Assembly (NCBI GenBank): GCA_038211015.1 | Contig: JBBQVZ010000043.1 | Span: 1 to 23,835 of the forward strand | Direction: 5' to 3' | Origin: JBBQVZ01 sp038211015 | GTDB lineage: Bacteria; Actinomycetota; UBA4738; HRBIN12 | DNA: 23,835 nucleotides | Part shown: positions 1-7,211 of the stretch, piece by piece | Layout: each line of letters starts with the position of its first letter | Position numbering within the stretch: position 1 is the first letter of the stretch | Notes under the pieces: generated by a model | Told to the model about the DNA's origin: nothing | The model's input: the letters and a program-made list of their open reading frames with translations, nothing else | Database searches by the model: none | Made by a program: the position numbers and the translations under genes

Positions 1-380
1 GGTGTGGTGTCACCGAGATGGCCGGTGCCGGAAAGCGCGATGCCTTGTCCCTGGACCACGAGATCGCCTTTGTGGACGAAGATCGCCGAGAGGAACGAAC
101 ACGTCGACAGCAGGCCTCCCCCGTGATCGATCGTGACGAAGAGACGTCCACCCACGTTTCCCGCGAAGCTGACGACGCCCGTCGCCGGAGCCCGAACGAG
201 CGTGCCCACGGGCGCGGCGATGTCGATGCCGCGGTGTCCGGCGCCGAACGGCGAGCCGGGCGGATCGAACCCACGCGTCACCGGGCCGTTCACCGGCCAC
301 GTCCACGACCCGGTCGCGTGAGCGGGTGCAGCCGGCAGGACCGACAGCAACACGGCGAGAACGACGCACATTCGTTTCAC
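1..380 (-). CDS. M23-family peptidase-like secreted protein (partial, C-terminus outside window)
   Basis: The reading frame starts at GTG 380 (or ATG 371) and runs off the window edge. A signal peptide is visible (basic MKRM start, hydrophobic VVLAVLLSVLPAA, then APAHA). A lysostaphin-type M23 beta-sheet domain follows: GHRGIDIAAPVGT carries the first two zinc-ligand positions (His and Asp), then RAPATGVVSFAGN and a HKGDLVVQGQGIA strand. The position that usually reads Y-x-H-L-S reads T-C-S-F-L-S here. The later HxH ligand lies outside the window, so activity cannot be judged. M23 enzymes cut peptidoglycan cross-bridges outside the cell, and degenerate members act as regulators. The neighbouring whiG-type sigma gene and this peptidase are next to each other upstream of rpsB in many Actinomycetota. 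Confidence 0.8.
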   Translation of the reverse strand, partial: MKRMCVVLAVLLSVLPAAPAHATGSWTWPVNGPVTRGFDPPGSPFGAGHRGIDIAAPVGTLVRAPATGVVSFAGNVGGRLFVTIDHGGGLLSTCSFLSAIFVHKGDLVVQGQGIALSGTGHLGDTT

Positions 381-446
381 ACGGGTGAGGCTAGAGCGGC
401 GATGGAAGCCACGCCGTGATCTGCGTCACGGCGGCCGGGCGATGGT

Positions 447-1298
447 TCAGTCCACCTCGGAGAGTTGTCCGCGGAGCCCGCCGACCGCTTTCGTATGGAT
501 CTGGCAGACGCGCGACTCGGTGACGCCCAGGATCTCGCCGATCTCGGCGAGCGTGAGCCCCTCGAAGTAGTAGAGCGTGACGACGATCTTCTCCCGCTCG
601 GAGAGCGAGTTGATCGCCGCGGCAAGCAGCCCACGCGTCTCCTGGCTCTCCACGCCCGACGTCGGATCGAGGTGCTTGTCGGCGAGCGTGTCGATCAGCG
701 AGACCTGCTCACCGCGATCGGTTCCGACGGACACCAGCTCGTCGAGCGCGAGCACGGAGACGAACGAGATCTGGCTGACGACGTCGTGCAGCTCCGAGCG
801 CGAGATACCGAGCCGCTCGGCCATCTCCGCCTCGGTGGGTTGCCGCTTCAGCATCGCCTCGAGGTCGGAGTGCGCCTTCTCGATCTCGCGGGCCTTGAAC
901 CGGATGGACCGCGGCACCCAGTCCATCGCGCGGAGCTCGTCGATGATCGCACCCTTGATGCGAGGGATGGCGTACGTCTCGAACTTGTTGCCGCGGCCCG
1001 GTTCGAACTTCTGCAGCGCGTCGATCAACCCGAACACGCCGTACGACACCAGGTCCGCCTGCTCGACGCTCGCGGGAAGACCGGTCGCGACACGGCTGGC
1101 CACGTACTTCACGAGCGGGGCGTAGTGCAGGATCAGGCGCTCACGAGCTTCGTCGGACGCGCTCCCCTTGAACGCGTCCCACAACGCGCCGAGCTCGTCG
1201 TCGACCGCGGGCGGGATCGTGATCCGTCTGGTGTCGGTGGACGCCTTGGCCTTCGCGGCGGCGGGCTTGCGGGCGGGCGTCTTGGTCGTCTTCGCCAC
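447..1298 (-). CDS. RNA polymerase sigma factor, FliA/WhiG family
   Basis: About 283 aa from GTG 1298, which lies just after the xerC stop codon; a longer frame to 1379 would overlap xerC. The N-terminus is a Lys/Ala/Pro-rich tail (about 30 aa). Sigma region 2 follows (LVKYVASRVATGLP, DLVSYGVFGLIDALQKFEP, KFETYAIPRIKGAIIDELR), then DWVPRSIR, region 3 (PTEAEMAERLGIS) and a region 4 helix-turn-helix near the C-terminus (LAEIGEILGVTESRVCQIH). That order, together with the DWVPRS motif, is typical of the FliA/WhiG group. In streptomycetes WhiG controls sporulation and in motile bacteria FliA controls flagellar genes. No flagellar gene is visible, so the regulon is unknown. It probably forms an operon with the upstream xerC. 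Confidence 0.93.
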   Translation of the reverse strand: MAKTTKTPARKPAAAKAKASTDTRRITIPPAVDDELGALWDAFKGSASDEARERLILHYAPLVKYVASRVATGLPASVEQADLVSYGVFGLIDALQKFEPGRGNKFETYAIPRIKGAIIDELRAMDWVPRSIRFKAREIEKAHSDLEAMLKRQPTEAEMAERLGISRSELHDVVSQISFVSVLALDELVSVGTDRGEQVSLIDTLADKHLDPTSGVESQETRGLLAAAINSLSEREKIVVTLYYFEGLTLAEIGEILGVTESRVCQIHTKAVGGLRGQLSEVD

Positions 1299-1299
1299 G

Positions 1300-2244
1300 T
1301 CAGGCCCTCGGGTGTGACTGCTCGTAGGCCTGGAAGAGCCGGGTCCGGGACACGTGCGTGTAACGCTGCGTGGTCGCAACGCTGGCGTGTCCCAACAGTT
1401 CCTGCACGGCCCTGATGTCGGCCCCTCCTTCGAGGAGATGCGTGGCGAACGAATGTCGAAGGGTATGCGGAGTTACCCGCCGCCCCGGGAGCACACTCCC
1501 CGCATATTGTTCCACCATCGCACGGATGTCGCGCCCGGAGAATGGCTTCCCCTTGCGATTGAAGAACAGAGCCGTATGGTCCTCCCCCGCCATGGTCGGC
1601 CGTCCGGCCGACAGATAGGCATCCAGCGAGTCGATCGCGTAGTCAGACATGGGGACCTCGCGCTCCTTGTCGCCCTTGCCACGAACCAGCACCCGGCCAC
1701 GATCGAGGTCTACCTGGGAGCACATGAGACCCGCCACCTCCCCGACGCGGAGCCCTGAGCCGTAGAGGAGCTCGAGGGCCGCGCGATCGCGGAGCAGGAC
1801 CGATCGCTCGAGCGGATCGAGGTCGCTCCGGGGCACGTCGGTCGATCCGGGGGCTTCGGCGAGCGCGGCCGCCTCACGCGGGCGCAGGACCGTCGGGAGT
1901 CGGTTCACGACCTTCGGCGAGCCGAGCAGGGCCGAGGGGTCGCCATCCGTCGCGCCGGTGGTAAGCGCCCACCGGTAGAACGTTCGGATCGCGCCGACGC
2001 GCCGGGCGATCGACGCGCGCGCGTAGCCCAGCGCATGTTGCTGAGCCAGGAATCGACGCAGCTGCGGATATCGCGCGGCGGCGAGGGAAGAGCCTCCGCG
2101 TGTGAGGAACGCCGCGAGCCGCGCTAGGTCACGGCGGTATGCGGTGACGGTGTGATCCGAGAGATGTCGCTCGTGGCGGAGATGCGAGGCGAACCCGTCG
2201 ATCAGCCGAGCCTCGGAGGCGGGGAGGTCCTCCTGGGACGTCAC
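1300..2244 (-). CDS. xerC: Tyrosine recombinase XerC-like
   Basis: Site-specific recombinase of about 314 aa, expected to resolve chromosome dimers at dif. It has an N-terminal SAM-like core-binding domain (HLSDHTVTAYRRDLARLAAFL) and a C-terminal catalytic domain. The full catalytic set is visible: Arg in GLRVGEVAGL, Lys in RGKGDKEREVP, His/Arg in TPHTLRHSFATHLLEGG, His in LLGHASVATTQ and Tyr in QRYTHVS. I chose GTG 2244 because AAAGGA lies a few bases upstream. ATG 2283 would add 13 residues but has AGAAGGG directly against it with no spacing. XerC between dprA and the sigma gene fits the chromosomal block, so this is housekeeping and not part of the island. Confidence 0.88.
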   Translation of the reverse strand: MTSQEDLPASEARLIDGFASHLRHERHLSDHTVTAYRRDLARLAAFLTRGGSSLAAARYPQLRRFLAQQHALGYARASIARRVGAIRTFYRWALTTGATDGDPSALLGSPKVVNRLPTVLRPREAAALAEAPGSTDVPRSDLDPLERSVLLRDRAALELLYGSGLRVGEVAGLMCSQVDLDRGRVLVRGKGDKEREVPMSDYAIDSLDAYLSAGRPTMAGEDHTALFFNRKGKPFSGRDIRAMVEQYAGSVLPGRRVTPHTLRHSFATHLLEGGADIRAVQELLGHASVATTQRYTHVSRTRLFQAYEQSHPRA

Positions 2245-2448
2245 TGTGTCCTTTCGGTCGGGTAGGGCCGGGATGGAGCCCATCCCTTCTATCAGCGACC
2301 ACAGGCGCGTTCAAACACCTCGCGTGCGGGGCCTGCCCTTCCTACAGCGTACGCTCGCAGGGCTGTCGAGCGGCGGGTTCCTTGAGCGCTGGCGGCGCGT
2401 CACAGAGGTCGGCGAGGTTCGTGAGTGATCGCCCGCCGTCGCCGGTGC

Positions 2449-3042
2449 TCAGCTCGAGCGACGGCGAAGGACCGCCTGGAGATGGGCAAGCAACTCAACG
2501 GGGTCGAACGGCATGGTGATGTAGTCATCGACCCCGACCTCCATCGCCCTACCCACGTACGTGACACCGGCTTGCGCGGTCAACATGACGACGGGCAGGT
2601 TCCGCGTTCGTGAGTCGGCGCGGACACGCTGAACGACCTCATCACCCAACAACCCCGGCATCACGAAGTTGCAGAGAACGAGGTCGAAGTCCTCCTGCTT
2701 GATCCGCTCCAGCCCCGCGTCACCATCTCCTTCCATGCTGACATCCGAGATTCCGATCCCATGCAGAACCACCTCGACGAATCGGGCGATGTCCCGATCG
2801 CCCTCGACGATGAGGACCCTCTCGGTTCGGACCTCGCAGTTCCGCTCGTAATCGATCGCATCGGGGAGATCGGGCAGCCCGAATCGCGCACGCGTGTCCA
2901 CGTCGGCGAGGTCCATATGCACAGCGGCGAGGTCCATACGAGGATCGTCCGCGCGATCTTCCTCGGTGTCGATCCCCAGGCGGGGGGATCGGCGGCTAGG
3001 CCGATCCTGGTGCTCGCCGGTCAGCCGGGGGATGGTCGCCAC
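2449..3042 (-). CDS. Receiver-domain (CheY-like) protein with degenerate phosphorylation site
   Basis: Up to 197 aa from GTG 3042 (GGGAG upstream, 47-bp overlap with the dprA end). ATG 2937 or 2916 are alternatives. A disordered, acidic N-terminus holds a tandem repeat (MDLAAVH then MDLADVD). It leads to one receiver domain (about 75-195): VLIVEGDRDIARFVE, then DLVLCNFVMPG, MLTAQAG and VDDYITMPFDP. The normal phospho-acceptor Asp is Asn (LCNF instead of LxDL) and the conserved Lys of the KPF motif is Met, while the Thr of MLTA is kept. This looks like a pseudo-receiver that would signal without classical Asp phosphorylation, or that binds a partner. There is no output domain and no histidine kinase nearby. 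Confidence 0.85.
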   Translation of the reverse strand: MATIPRLTGEHQDRPSRRSPRLGIDTEEDRADDPRMDLAAVHMDLADVDTRARFGLPDLPDAIDYERNCEVRTERVLIVEGDRDIARFVEVVLHGIGISDVSMEGDGDAGLERIKQEDFDLVLCNFVMPGLLGDEVVQRVRADSRTRNLPVVMLTAQAGVTYVGRAMEVGVDDYITMPFDPVELLAHLQAVLRRRSS

Positions 3043-4186
3043 GGGCCTGCACTCCCAACAGGGTACGTTCGTAGCGCCCGCCCGCGCTCCGCACCAACCC
3101 GCGGAGCTCCAACCGGATCAACGCCGCCACCGCATCGGGGAGAGACAGCAGCGCGGTTCGAGCGACGGCGTCGGGGAGCAACGGCTCAGCGAGAGCCGAC
3201 CAGGCGCGCCGCTCGTTATCCGGGAGCTCGATGGGTGGATCCGGCCGCTCACCTTCGGCGGGGACGGTGACACCGAGATCGTGCAACAGATCGTCGGCAC
3301 CGCGGATCATGGTGGCCCCGTCGCGGATCAGGGCGAGCGGCACCTCGGCGAGCGGGCTGGTGACGGATCCCGGCACCGCGAACACGTCCCGCCCGAGATC
3401 GAGCGCGTGGTCGACGGAGATCCTTGAACCACTCAACGCCGCTCCCTCCACCACGACGAGCGCGGACGCCAGCGCGACCACGATGCGGTTCCGTGCGGGG
3501 AACCGATGGGGCTCGGCCGGCACACCCGGCGCGTATTCGCTCACGACGGAGCCCGCCTCGGCGATCCGCGAGATGAGGTCGGCGCTCGATCGTGGATAGC
3601 CGATGTCGATGCCCGAGCCTAAGACCGCGATCGTGCGCCCCCCGGCGTCAAGGGCTCCGCGATGCGAGTTCGCGTCGATGCCGTACGCGGCGCCGCTGAC
3701 GACACAAACGCCCGCGCTCCCGAGCCGGCGACCGAGGTCGCGAGCGATCTCGCCGCCGAGGGAAGAGCACCTCCGAGCGCCGACGATGGCCACCCGGCGC
3801 TCGGAGACGTCGACGCGAGCGCCGCGGACGAAGAGCGCGACGGGCGGGTCGTCCAGCTCCAAGACCGACGACGGGTACTCGTCGTCGTGAGGAGTGAGGA
3901 AGCGCGCCCCGGCCGCCGAGCTCGCTCCGACGATCGAATCCGCATCCGTGACGAGCGCATGCGCCCGATCGGCGTCACTCCCCGCTCGGCCCGCCCGGAT
4001 GGCGGCCAGTGCGGCCGATGCGCTCTCCTCGCGCCAACACAGCCGGTGGAGATTCCGCGGGGTGATGCCACGCAGCGACGCCAACACCGCCACCGCCCCC
4101 CGTTCCTCGGGGCCTTCTCCGAAGCCTTCCGGCCACCCGGTGGGAGCGAACGCCTCTTCAACCGGCTCGGGCAAAGCTCTCCTCAC
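2996..4186 (-). CDS. dprA: DNA processing protein DprA (Smf)
   Basis: 396 aa from GTG 4186, overlapping the comM 3' end by about 29 bp. DprA binds incoming single-stranded DNA during natural transformation and loads RecA; it is also conserved in species not known to transform. An N-terminal helical region (LASLRGITPRNLHRLCWREE) precedes the Rossmann-like core: YPSSVLELDDPPVALFVRG, VAIVGARRCSSLGGEIA, VVSGAAYGIDANSHRGAL, TIAVLGSGIDIGYPRS, VVSEYAPG, FPARNRIVVALASALVVVEG and RDVFAVPGSVTSP. A winged-helix-like C-terminus follows. The length is normal and the frame is intact, in contrast to its broken operon partner comM. Confidence 0.95.
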   Translation of the reverse strand: MRRALPEPVEEAFAPTGWPEGFGEGPEERGAVAVLASLRGITPRNLHRLCWREESASAALAAIRAGRAGSDADRAHALVTDADSIVGASSAAGARFLTPHDDEYPSSVLELDDPPVALFVRGARVDVSERRVAIVGARRCSSLGGEIARDLGRRLGSAGVCVVSGAAYGIDANSHRGALDAGGRTIAVLGSGIDIGYPRSSADLISRIAEAGSVVSEYAPGVPAEPHRFPARNRIVVALASALVVVEGAALSGSRISVDHALDLGRDVFAVPGSVTSPLAEVPLALIRDGATMIRGADDLLHDLGVTVPAEGERPDPPIELPDNERRAWSALAEPLLPDAVARTALLSLPDAVAALIRLELRGLVRSAGGRYERTLLGVQARGDHPPADRRAPGSA

Positions 4187-4806
4187 CGAACCCCTCTCGA
4201 TAGGACAACGCCTCGGCCAGGTGCTCGACCCCGACGTGCTGCGAAGCCGCGAGATCGGCGACGGTTCTGGCGACCTTCAGCGCGCGATCGAACCCACGCC
4301 CGGTGAGGGCGAGAGCCTCCACCGCCGAGGCAAGGAGCTCCTCGGCTTCAGGGGTGAGGCGTGCATGCCGCCGAACGAGCGGTCCCGACAGGTGCGCGTT
4401 GCATGCAACGCCGATCGACTCGTACCGATGCAATTGTCGTTCGCGGGCCTCCTGAACGCGGTCGCGGACCACGCCGCTCCGCTCACCTTGCTCCGATCCC
4501 AACAGCTCCTGTTTGGTAAGGCGAGGAACCCGCAGACGAAGATCGATACGGTCGAGCAGTGGACCTGACAGCTTCTGTTGATAGAGCTCGACCCGGTCGT
4601 GGCGGCAACGGCAGTGCTTGCGCTGATCGCCGTCGAACCCGCACGGGCATGGGTTGGCGGCAGCCACCAGGGTGAATCTCGCTGGGAACTCGACGGAGCC
4701 CGCGGCCCGCGTCACCACCACCCGACCGTCCTCGAGCGGCTGTCGCAGCCCTTCGAGCGCGTCGCGCCGGAACTCCGTGAACTCGTCGAGGAAGAGAACC
4801 CCGTGG
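4158..4806 (-). pseudogene. comM: comM/yifB 3' fragment (AAA+ Mg-chelatase-like), disconnected by the island
   Basis: C-terminal ~216 codons of ComM, a hexameric AAA+ branch-migration helicase that extends recombination tracts in transformation. The fragment begins at HHGVLFLDEFTEFRRDAL (Walker B, VLFLDE), continues through the sensor/zinc region FTLVAAANPCPCGFDGDQR with following Cys residues, and ends in the Mg_chelatase_C helical domain (LTGRGFDRALKVARTVADLA...EALSYR). Immediately upstream in frame there is a TAA (4827-4829), so the fragment has no native start. The first internal ATG is at 4721, after Walker B, and would give about 187 aa. Joined to the 296-codon part at 18168-19056 it makes about 512 aa, the normal ComM length, with no residue missing at the join. 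Confidence 0.93.
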
Positions 4807-4808
4807 TG
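4804..4808. other. Left attachment junction (att core) of the island
   Basis: TGGTG (CACCA on the minus strand) at the border between the comM 3' fragment and island DNA. It shares only TG-x-TG with the right junction at 18167-18171, which fits a 2-bp crossover core of a serine integrase. The exact dinucleotide (4804-4805 or 4807-4808) cannot be decided because both restore the same protein. Confidence 0.75.
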
Positions 4809-4826
4809 CCAGAGTGCACAGGATTG

Positions 4827-5306
4827 TTACTTGAGCGCCCCGACCCATTTGACGAGCAGCCGCCCACACAGCGCGATCCGCTCCGTGTCGCTCGGGGCGG
4901 TGGCTCCGTGGAACAGGTTCCCCCTGATCTGATACACGCCCCTGACGAAGCCCTCAAAGTCTCCAGTGCCCTTGATGACCACCGGTTGAATTCGGTTGGC
5001 GTGTCGCCTCTCGTCTGTGATCGCCCCCAGCCGGATGAGGCTCTCCAGGGTCACTTGGAACTCATGATCCTGGGCTAGTCGATCGAAAGCGGCCCGAAGA
5101 TCGGAGTCCTCCGGGCGTTGGGCGACCACCCAGTCGATCATCTCCCTATCGAGACGCTTGCTCGATTCGTACGCGAGACGAGCGTTGACGCATATCCAGA
5201 GGAAGACGAACTTCGCCGCGGCATCCTCCGGGCGGTTCGCATCTTGCTGTGCCTTCCAGGCCCAGTACTTGATGAAACGCTCAAGTACTGCAGCCTCGTC
5301 CTGCAT
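4827..5306 (-). CDS. HEPN-like protein (predicted RNase)
   Basis: 159 aa from ATG 5306, four bases after the stop codon of the upstream membrane protein; an in-frame start at 5342 would overlap it. The protein is mostly helical. Near the C-terminus it has IRGNLFHG, an R-x4-H motif typical of HEPN ribonucleases of abortive-infection and toxin systems and of Apea-like proteins. FIKYWAWKAQ and FVFLWICVNARLAYES form earlier helices. The stop codon lies about 20 bp from the left att core, so in the excised circle this gene would lie directly upstream of the recombinase, in the same orientation. The target is unknown. The fold assignment is inferred from the motif and helix pattern only. Confidence 0.72.
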   Translation of the reverse strand: MQDEAAVLERFIKYWAWKAQQDANRPEDAAAKFVFLWICVNARLAYESSKRLDREMIDWVVAQRPEDSDLRAAFDRLAQDHEFQVTLESLIRLGAITDERRHANRIQPVVIKGTGDFEGFVRGVYQIRGNLFHGATAPSDTERIALCGRLLVKWVGALK

Positions 5307-5310
5307 CGGG

Positions 5311-5619
5311 TCAGGCGGCTTGCGGTCGCCCAGGGATCGCAACAGCGAACACTAAGAGAGCGAGCACGACTCCCGCCCCAGCGATTCCTACCCGCAGCAG
5401 GAATCGCTGGTCAGTCCCAACGCGCACAGACGGTGCACCGAAACAAGCGATCTGCTCTGCGATGTAGCCGCCAGGTTCGGCTCGTAACTCCGAGCACAGC
5501 GTTGGGTTGGGTGGTTGCCCGACAGACATCACGGCACGACTCGGCACGAGAACAGCAATCAAGATGCCGAGGACAAGGATGGTCCCTGCAAGGTATTTCA
5601 GCACGGTGGTCCTCGTCAT
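5311..5619 (-). CDS. Small membrane protein, two transmembrane helices
   Basis: 102 aa from ATG 5619. There are two hydrophobic helices, residues about 8-30 (YLAGTILVLGILIAVLVPS) and about 74-96 (VGIAGAGVVLALLVFAVAIP), around a ~40-residue loop with two Cys (LCSELR and QIACFG) that could form an extracytoplasmic disulphide. I do not recognise a family. It ends four bases before the HEPN gene, so the two are probably co-transcribed. In many defence loci a small membrane protein accompanies a nuclease, but the sequence does not show this function here. Confidence 0.68.
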   Translation of the reverse strand: MTRTTVLKYLAGTILVLGILIAVLVPSRAVMSVGQPPNPTLCSELRAEPGGYIAEQIACFGAPSVRVGTDQRFLLRVGIAGAGVVLALLVFAVAIPGRPQAA

Positions 5620-5954
5620 GGAGCAGAACGTACTCTCGGCTCGTCAGCCCAACAAGACCTAGGTCGGTCGCTTCAGCATCAGCCGGTGTGACCTGGGCTC
5701 GGCCGCACCGTCTCCACGATCCAGACGCCAGCGAACTCGACCGGCGCGTCGACAAGTTCAACCCGAGCGCGCGGCGTCGCATGCGCCCACGACGGGATCT
5801 GCGCCGACGCCTCGACGAGTTGGCCGTGCCACGCCTACTGGCCGGTCACAGCGAGGAATTGGCGAGAAGTAGTTCCGCATCTAGAGGCTAGGAGGGCGTG
5901 TAGGTCTGCGCCTCCGTCGTTGGGGCCTCGATGTCACATTGTCCGTCGGATCGG
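5620..5954. other. Intergenic region between the 78-aa gene and the membrane-protein gene
   Basis: About 335 bp. It should hold the promoter of the membrane-protein/HEPN pair, but no clear -35/-10 pair stands out. A plus-strand frame ending at 5891 gives an Arg-rich peptide (with DELAVPRLLAGHSEELARS). Such Arg-rich readings are common shadow frames in GC-rich DNA, so I do not call a gene. Confidence 0.4.
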
Positions 5955-6191
5955 TCACGCGAGATCCAACTTCCGCAACGCATCGACGAGGTAGAGGCGA
6001 GCGGGTTCGTCCTCCTCGAGGTCGGTCAGGACCTCGGCCAACCATCCGCCGTCGGCGCGTAGATACAGCCTACCGATGAGCGCGGCACGGTCGACCTCGG
6101 ATCGCATGAGCACGTCGAGCAGTTCGCGGGCGCCCGCCTCGCCGATAGCGCCGACGATACGCGCGCTGATGTCGTTCCAGGCAAGATTCAT
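5955..6191 (-). CDS. Small protein, possible effector-associated (adaptor) domain
   Basis: 78 aa; its ATG overlaps the stop codon of the TIR-like gene (ATGA type), so translation is coupled. The sequence is acidic and all-helical: ARIVGAIGEAGARELLDVL, RSEVDRAALIGRLYLRADG, WLAEVLTDLEEDEPARLYL, VDALRKL. The short helical repeats and the coupling to a putative effector resemble the small effector-associated domains described in bacterial conflict systems. This is a pattern-level inference, not a confirmed family match. It could also be an antitoxin or chaperone for the upstream protein. Confidence 0.65.
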   Translation of the reverse strand: MNLAWNDISARIVGAIGEAGARELLDVLMRSEVDRAALIGRLYLRADGGWLAEVLTDLEEDEPARLYLVDALRKLDLA

Positions 6192-7063
6192 GACTCCACC
6201 GTCGCGACAGGCCCACCGCCTCGGAATCCCACGTCGAGGACACCTTCCCGAACTGACGTGTCCTGCGCCCCGATGATGTATCTCAAGGGCAGCGACTCAG
6301 CGTCTTCCTGGGCGACCTCGACGTGTAGCCGCGGTTCCAGTTTCTTCGGCGGACCGAGGGCCACCACGTCTTGAGCGTCTCGAGCGACCCACTCCGCGAC
6401 GCAACGTCCTTCTTCGTCGCGGGTGATCCTTTCACCGAGCCGCCACATGCTCGAGGTCGAGCCGTCTGGCACCTGAAGTTTCACCCACCACAGAGCAGCC
6501 GGTCCGGTTCCAACGTTCTCAAGCTCAAGTGGGATGTTCATGGTGGACGACGTGGTGCTCTGACTCGCCGCGACCCCACCTCGCTGCACCAACATCAGGT
6601 CAGCTCTAGCGGGCGCGGCCAGCACCCGCGACGACGGGCGTGCAGCGATCGTGGCGACCAACGCATCTCTGACCTGGTCGCGGAGCCACCCGAGGTCAAC
6701 GGACTGGTCTTCGTACAGAATCGCCCGTCGATGCTGGAGATCGAAGGGCAGGTCCGTCTCAGACTCCGCCAAGAGGATCGCTTCGTGCTGGCCGAGAGCC
6801 ATGCCCAGCTCGTAGAACACGTTGGCGTTCCTGTCCGTGCAGACACCAATGACGGCGTCAGCTCGCTCAATCGCCGCTTTGATCTGGTCAATGACAACCC
6901 CCGCTTCATGGATTTCGTCGGCTCGAACGACGCTGATGTCAGCAGCCGACGCAGCATCGATGACGACTCGCCACAGCCAGTCGAAGCGTTCGTCGAACGG
7001 CATCATCAGGAACGCCTGTCGAGTCGGAGCGAGGTCGTCTGTCGCGCCTTCGTTTGCGCTCAC
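6188..7063 (-). CDS. TIR/nucleoside-deoxyribosyltransferase-like protein with C-terminal beta domain
   Basis: 291 aa from GTG 7063; the open frame continues to 7132 but without a better start. Residues about 16-110 form a Rossmann-like TIR/DRTase-type domain: AFLMMPFDERFD, VVRADEIHEAG, IDQIKAAIERADAVIGVCT, then RNANVFYELGMALGQHEAIL. The Glu in VFYELG (about residue 85) matches the catalytic Glu position of this superfamily, whose members hydrolyse NAD or nucleotides. Residues about 150-290 are strand-rich and immunoglobulin-like (STMNIPLELENVGTGPAALW and later strands). The protein has no membrane segment or signal peptide. Its neighbour is the coupled 78-aa protein. A role as an NAD-degrading or nucleotide-sensing defence effector is likely but not proven. 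Confidence 0.75.
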   Translation of the reverse strand: MSANEGATDDLAPTRQAFLMMPFDERFDWLWRVVIDAASAADISVVRADEIHEAGVVIDQIKAAIERADAVIGVCTDRNANVFYELGMALGQHEAILLAESETDLPFDLQHRRAILYEDQSVDLGWLRDQVRDALVATIAARPSSRVLAAPARADLMLVQRGGVAASQSTTSSTMNIPLELENVGTGPAALWWVKLQVPDGSTSSMWRLGERITRDEEGRCVAEWVARDAQDVVALGPPKKLEPRLHVEVAQEDAESLPLRYIIGAQDTSVREGVLDVGFRGGGPVATVES

Positions 7064-7211
7064 GCGCCGAATCGTTCCACACCCGAACGGCGTGCGGCGA
7101 CGCGTGAGCCAGATAGAGCGACAAGAGCGCACGCTCGCCCCCCCGCTCGAGGGCAGTCATAGAGCGCGCAGGCGCCAGCCCTCCGCATCCACCGCAGGGC
7201 TACGCCCAGGG

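Noticed and set aside
465..1415. Long plus-strand open frame opposite the sigma factor
   Set aside because: Arg/Asp-rich antisense shadow of the sigma and xerC genes; no family resemblance.
5118..5891. 257-codon plus-strand frame over the HEPN/membrane genes
   Set aside because: Arg- and Ser-rich and antisense to better frames; only its last ~60 residues look faintly protein-like, not enough for a gene.
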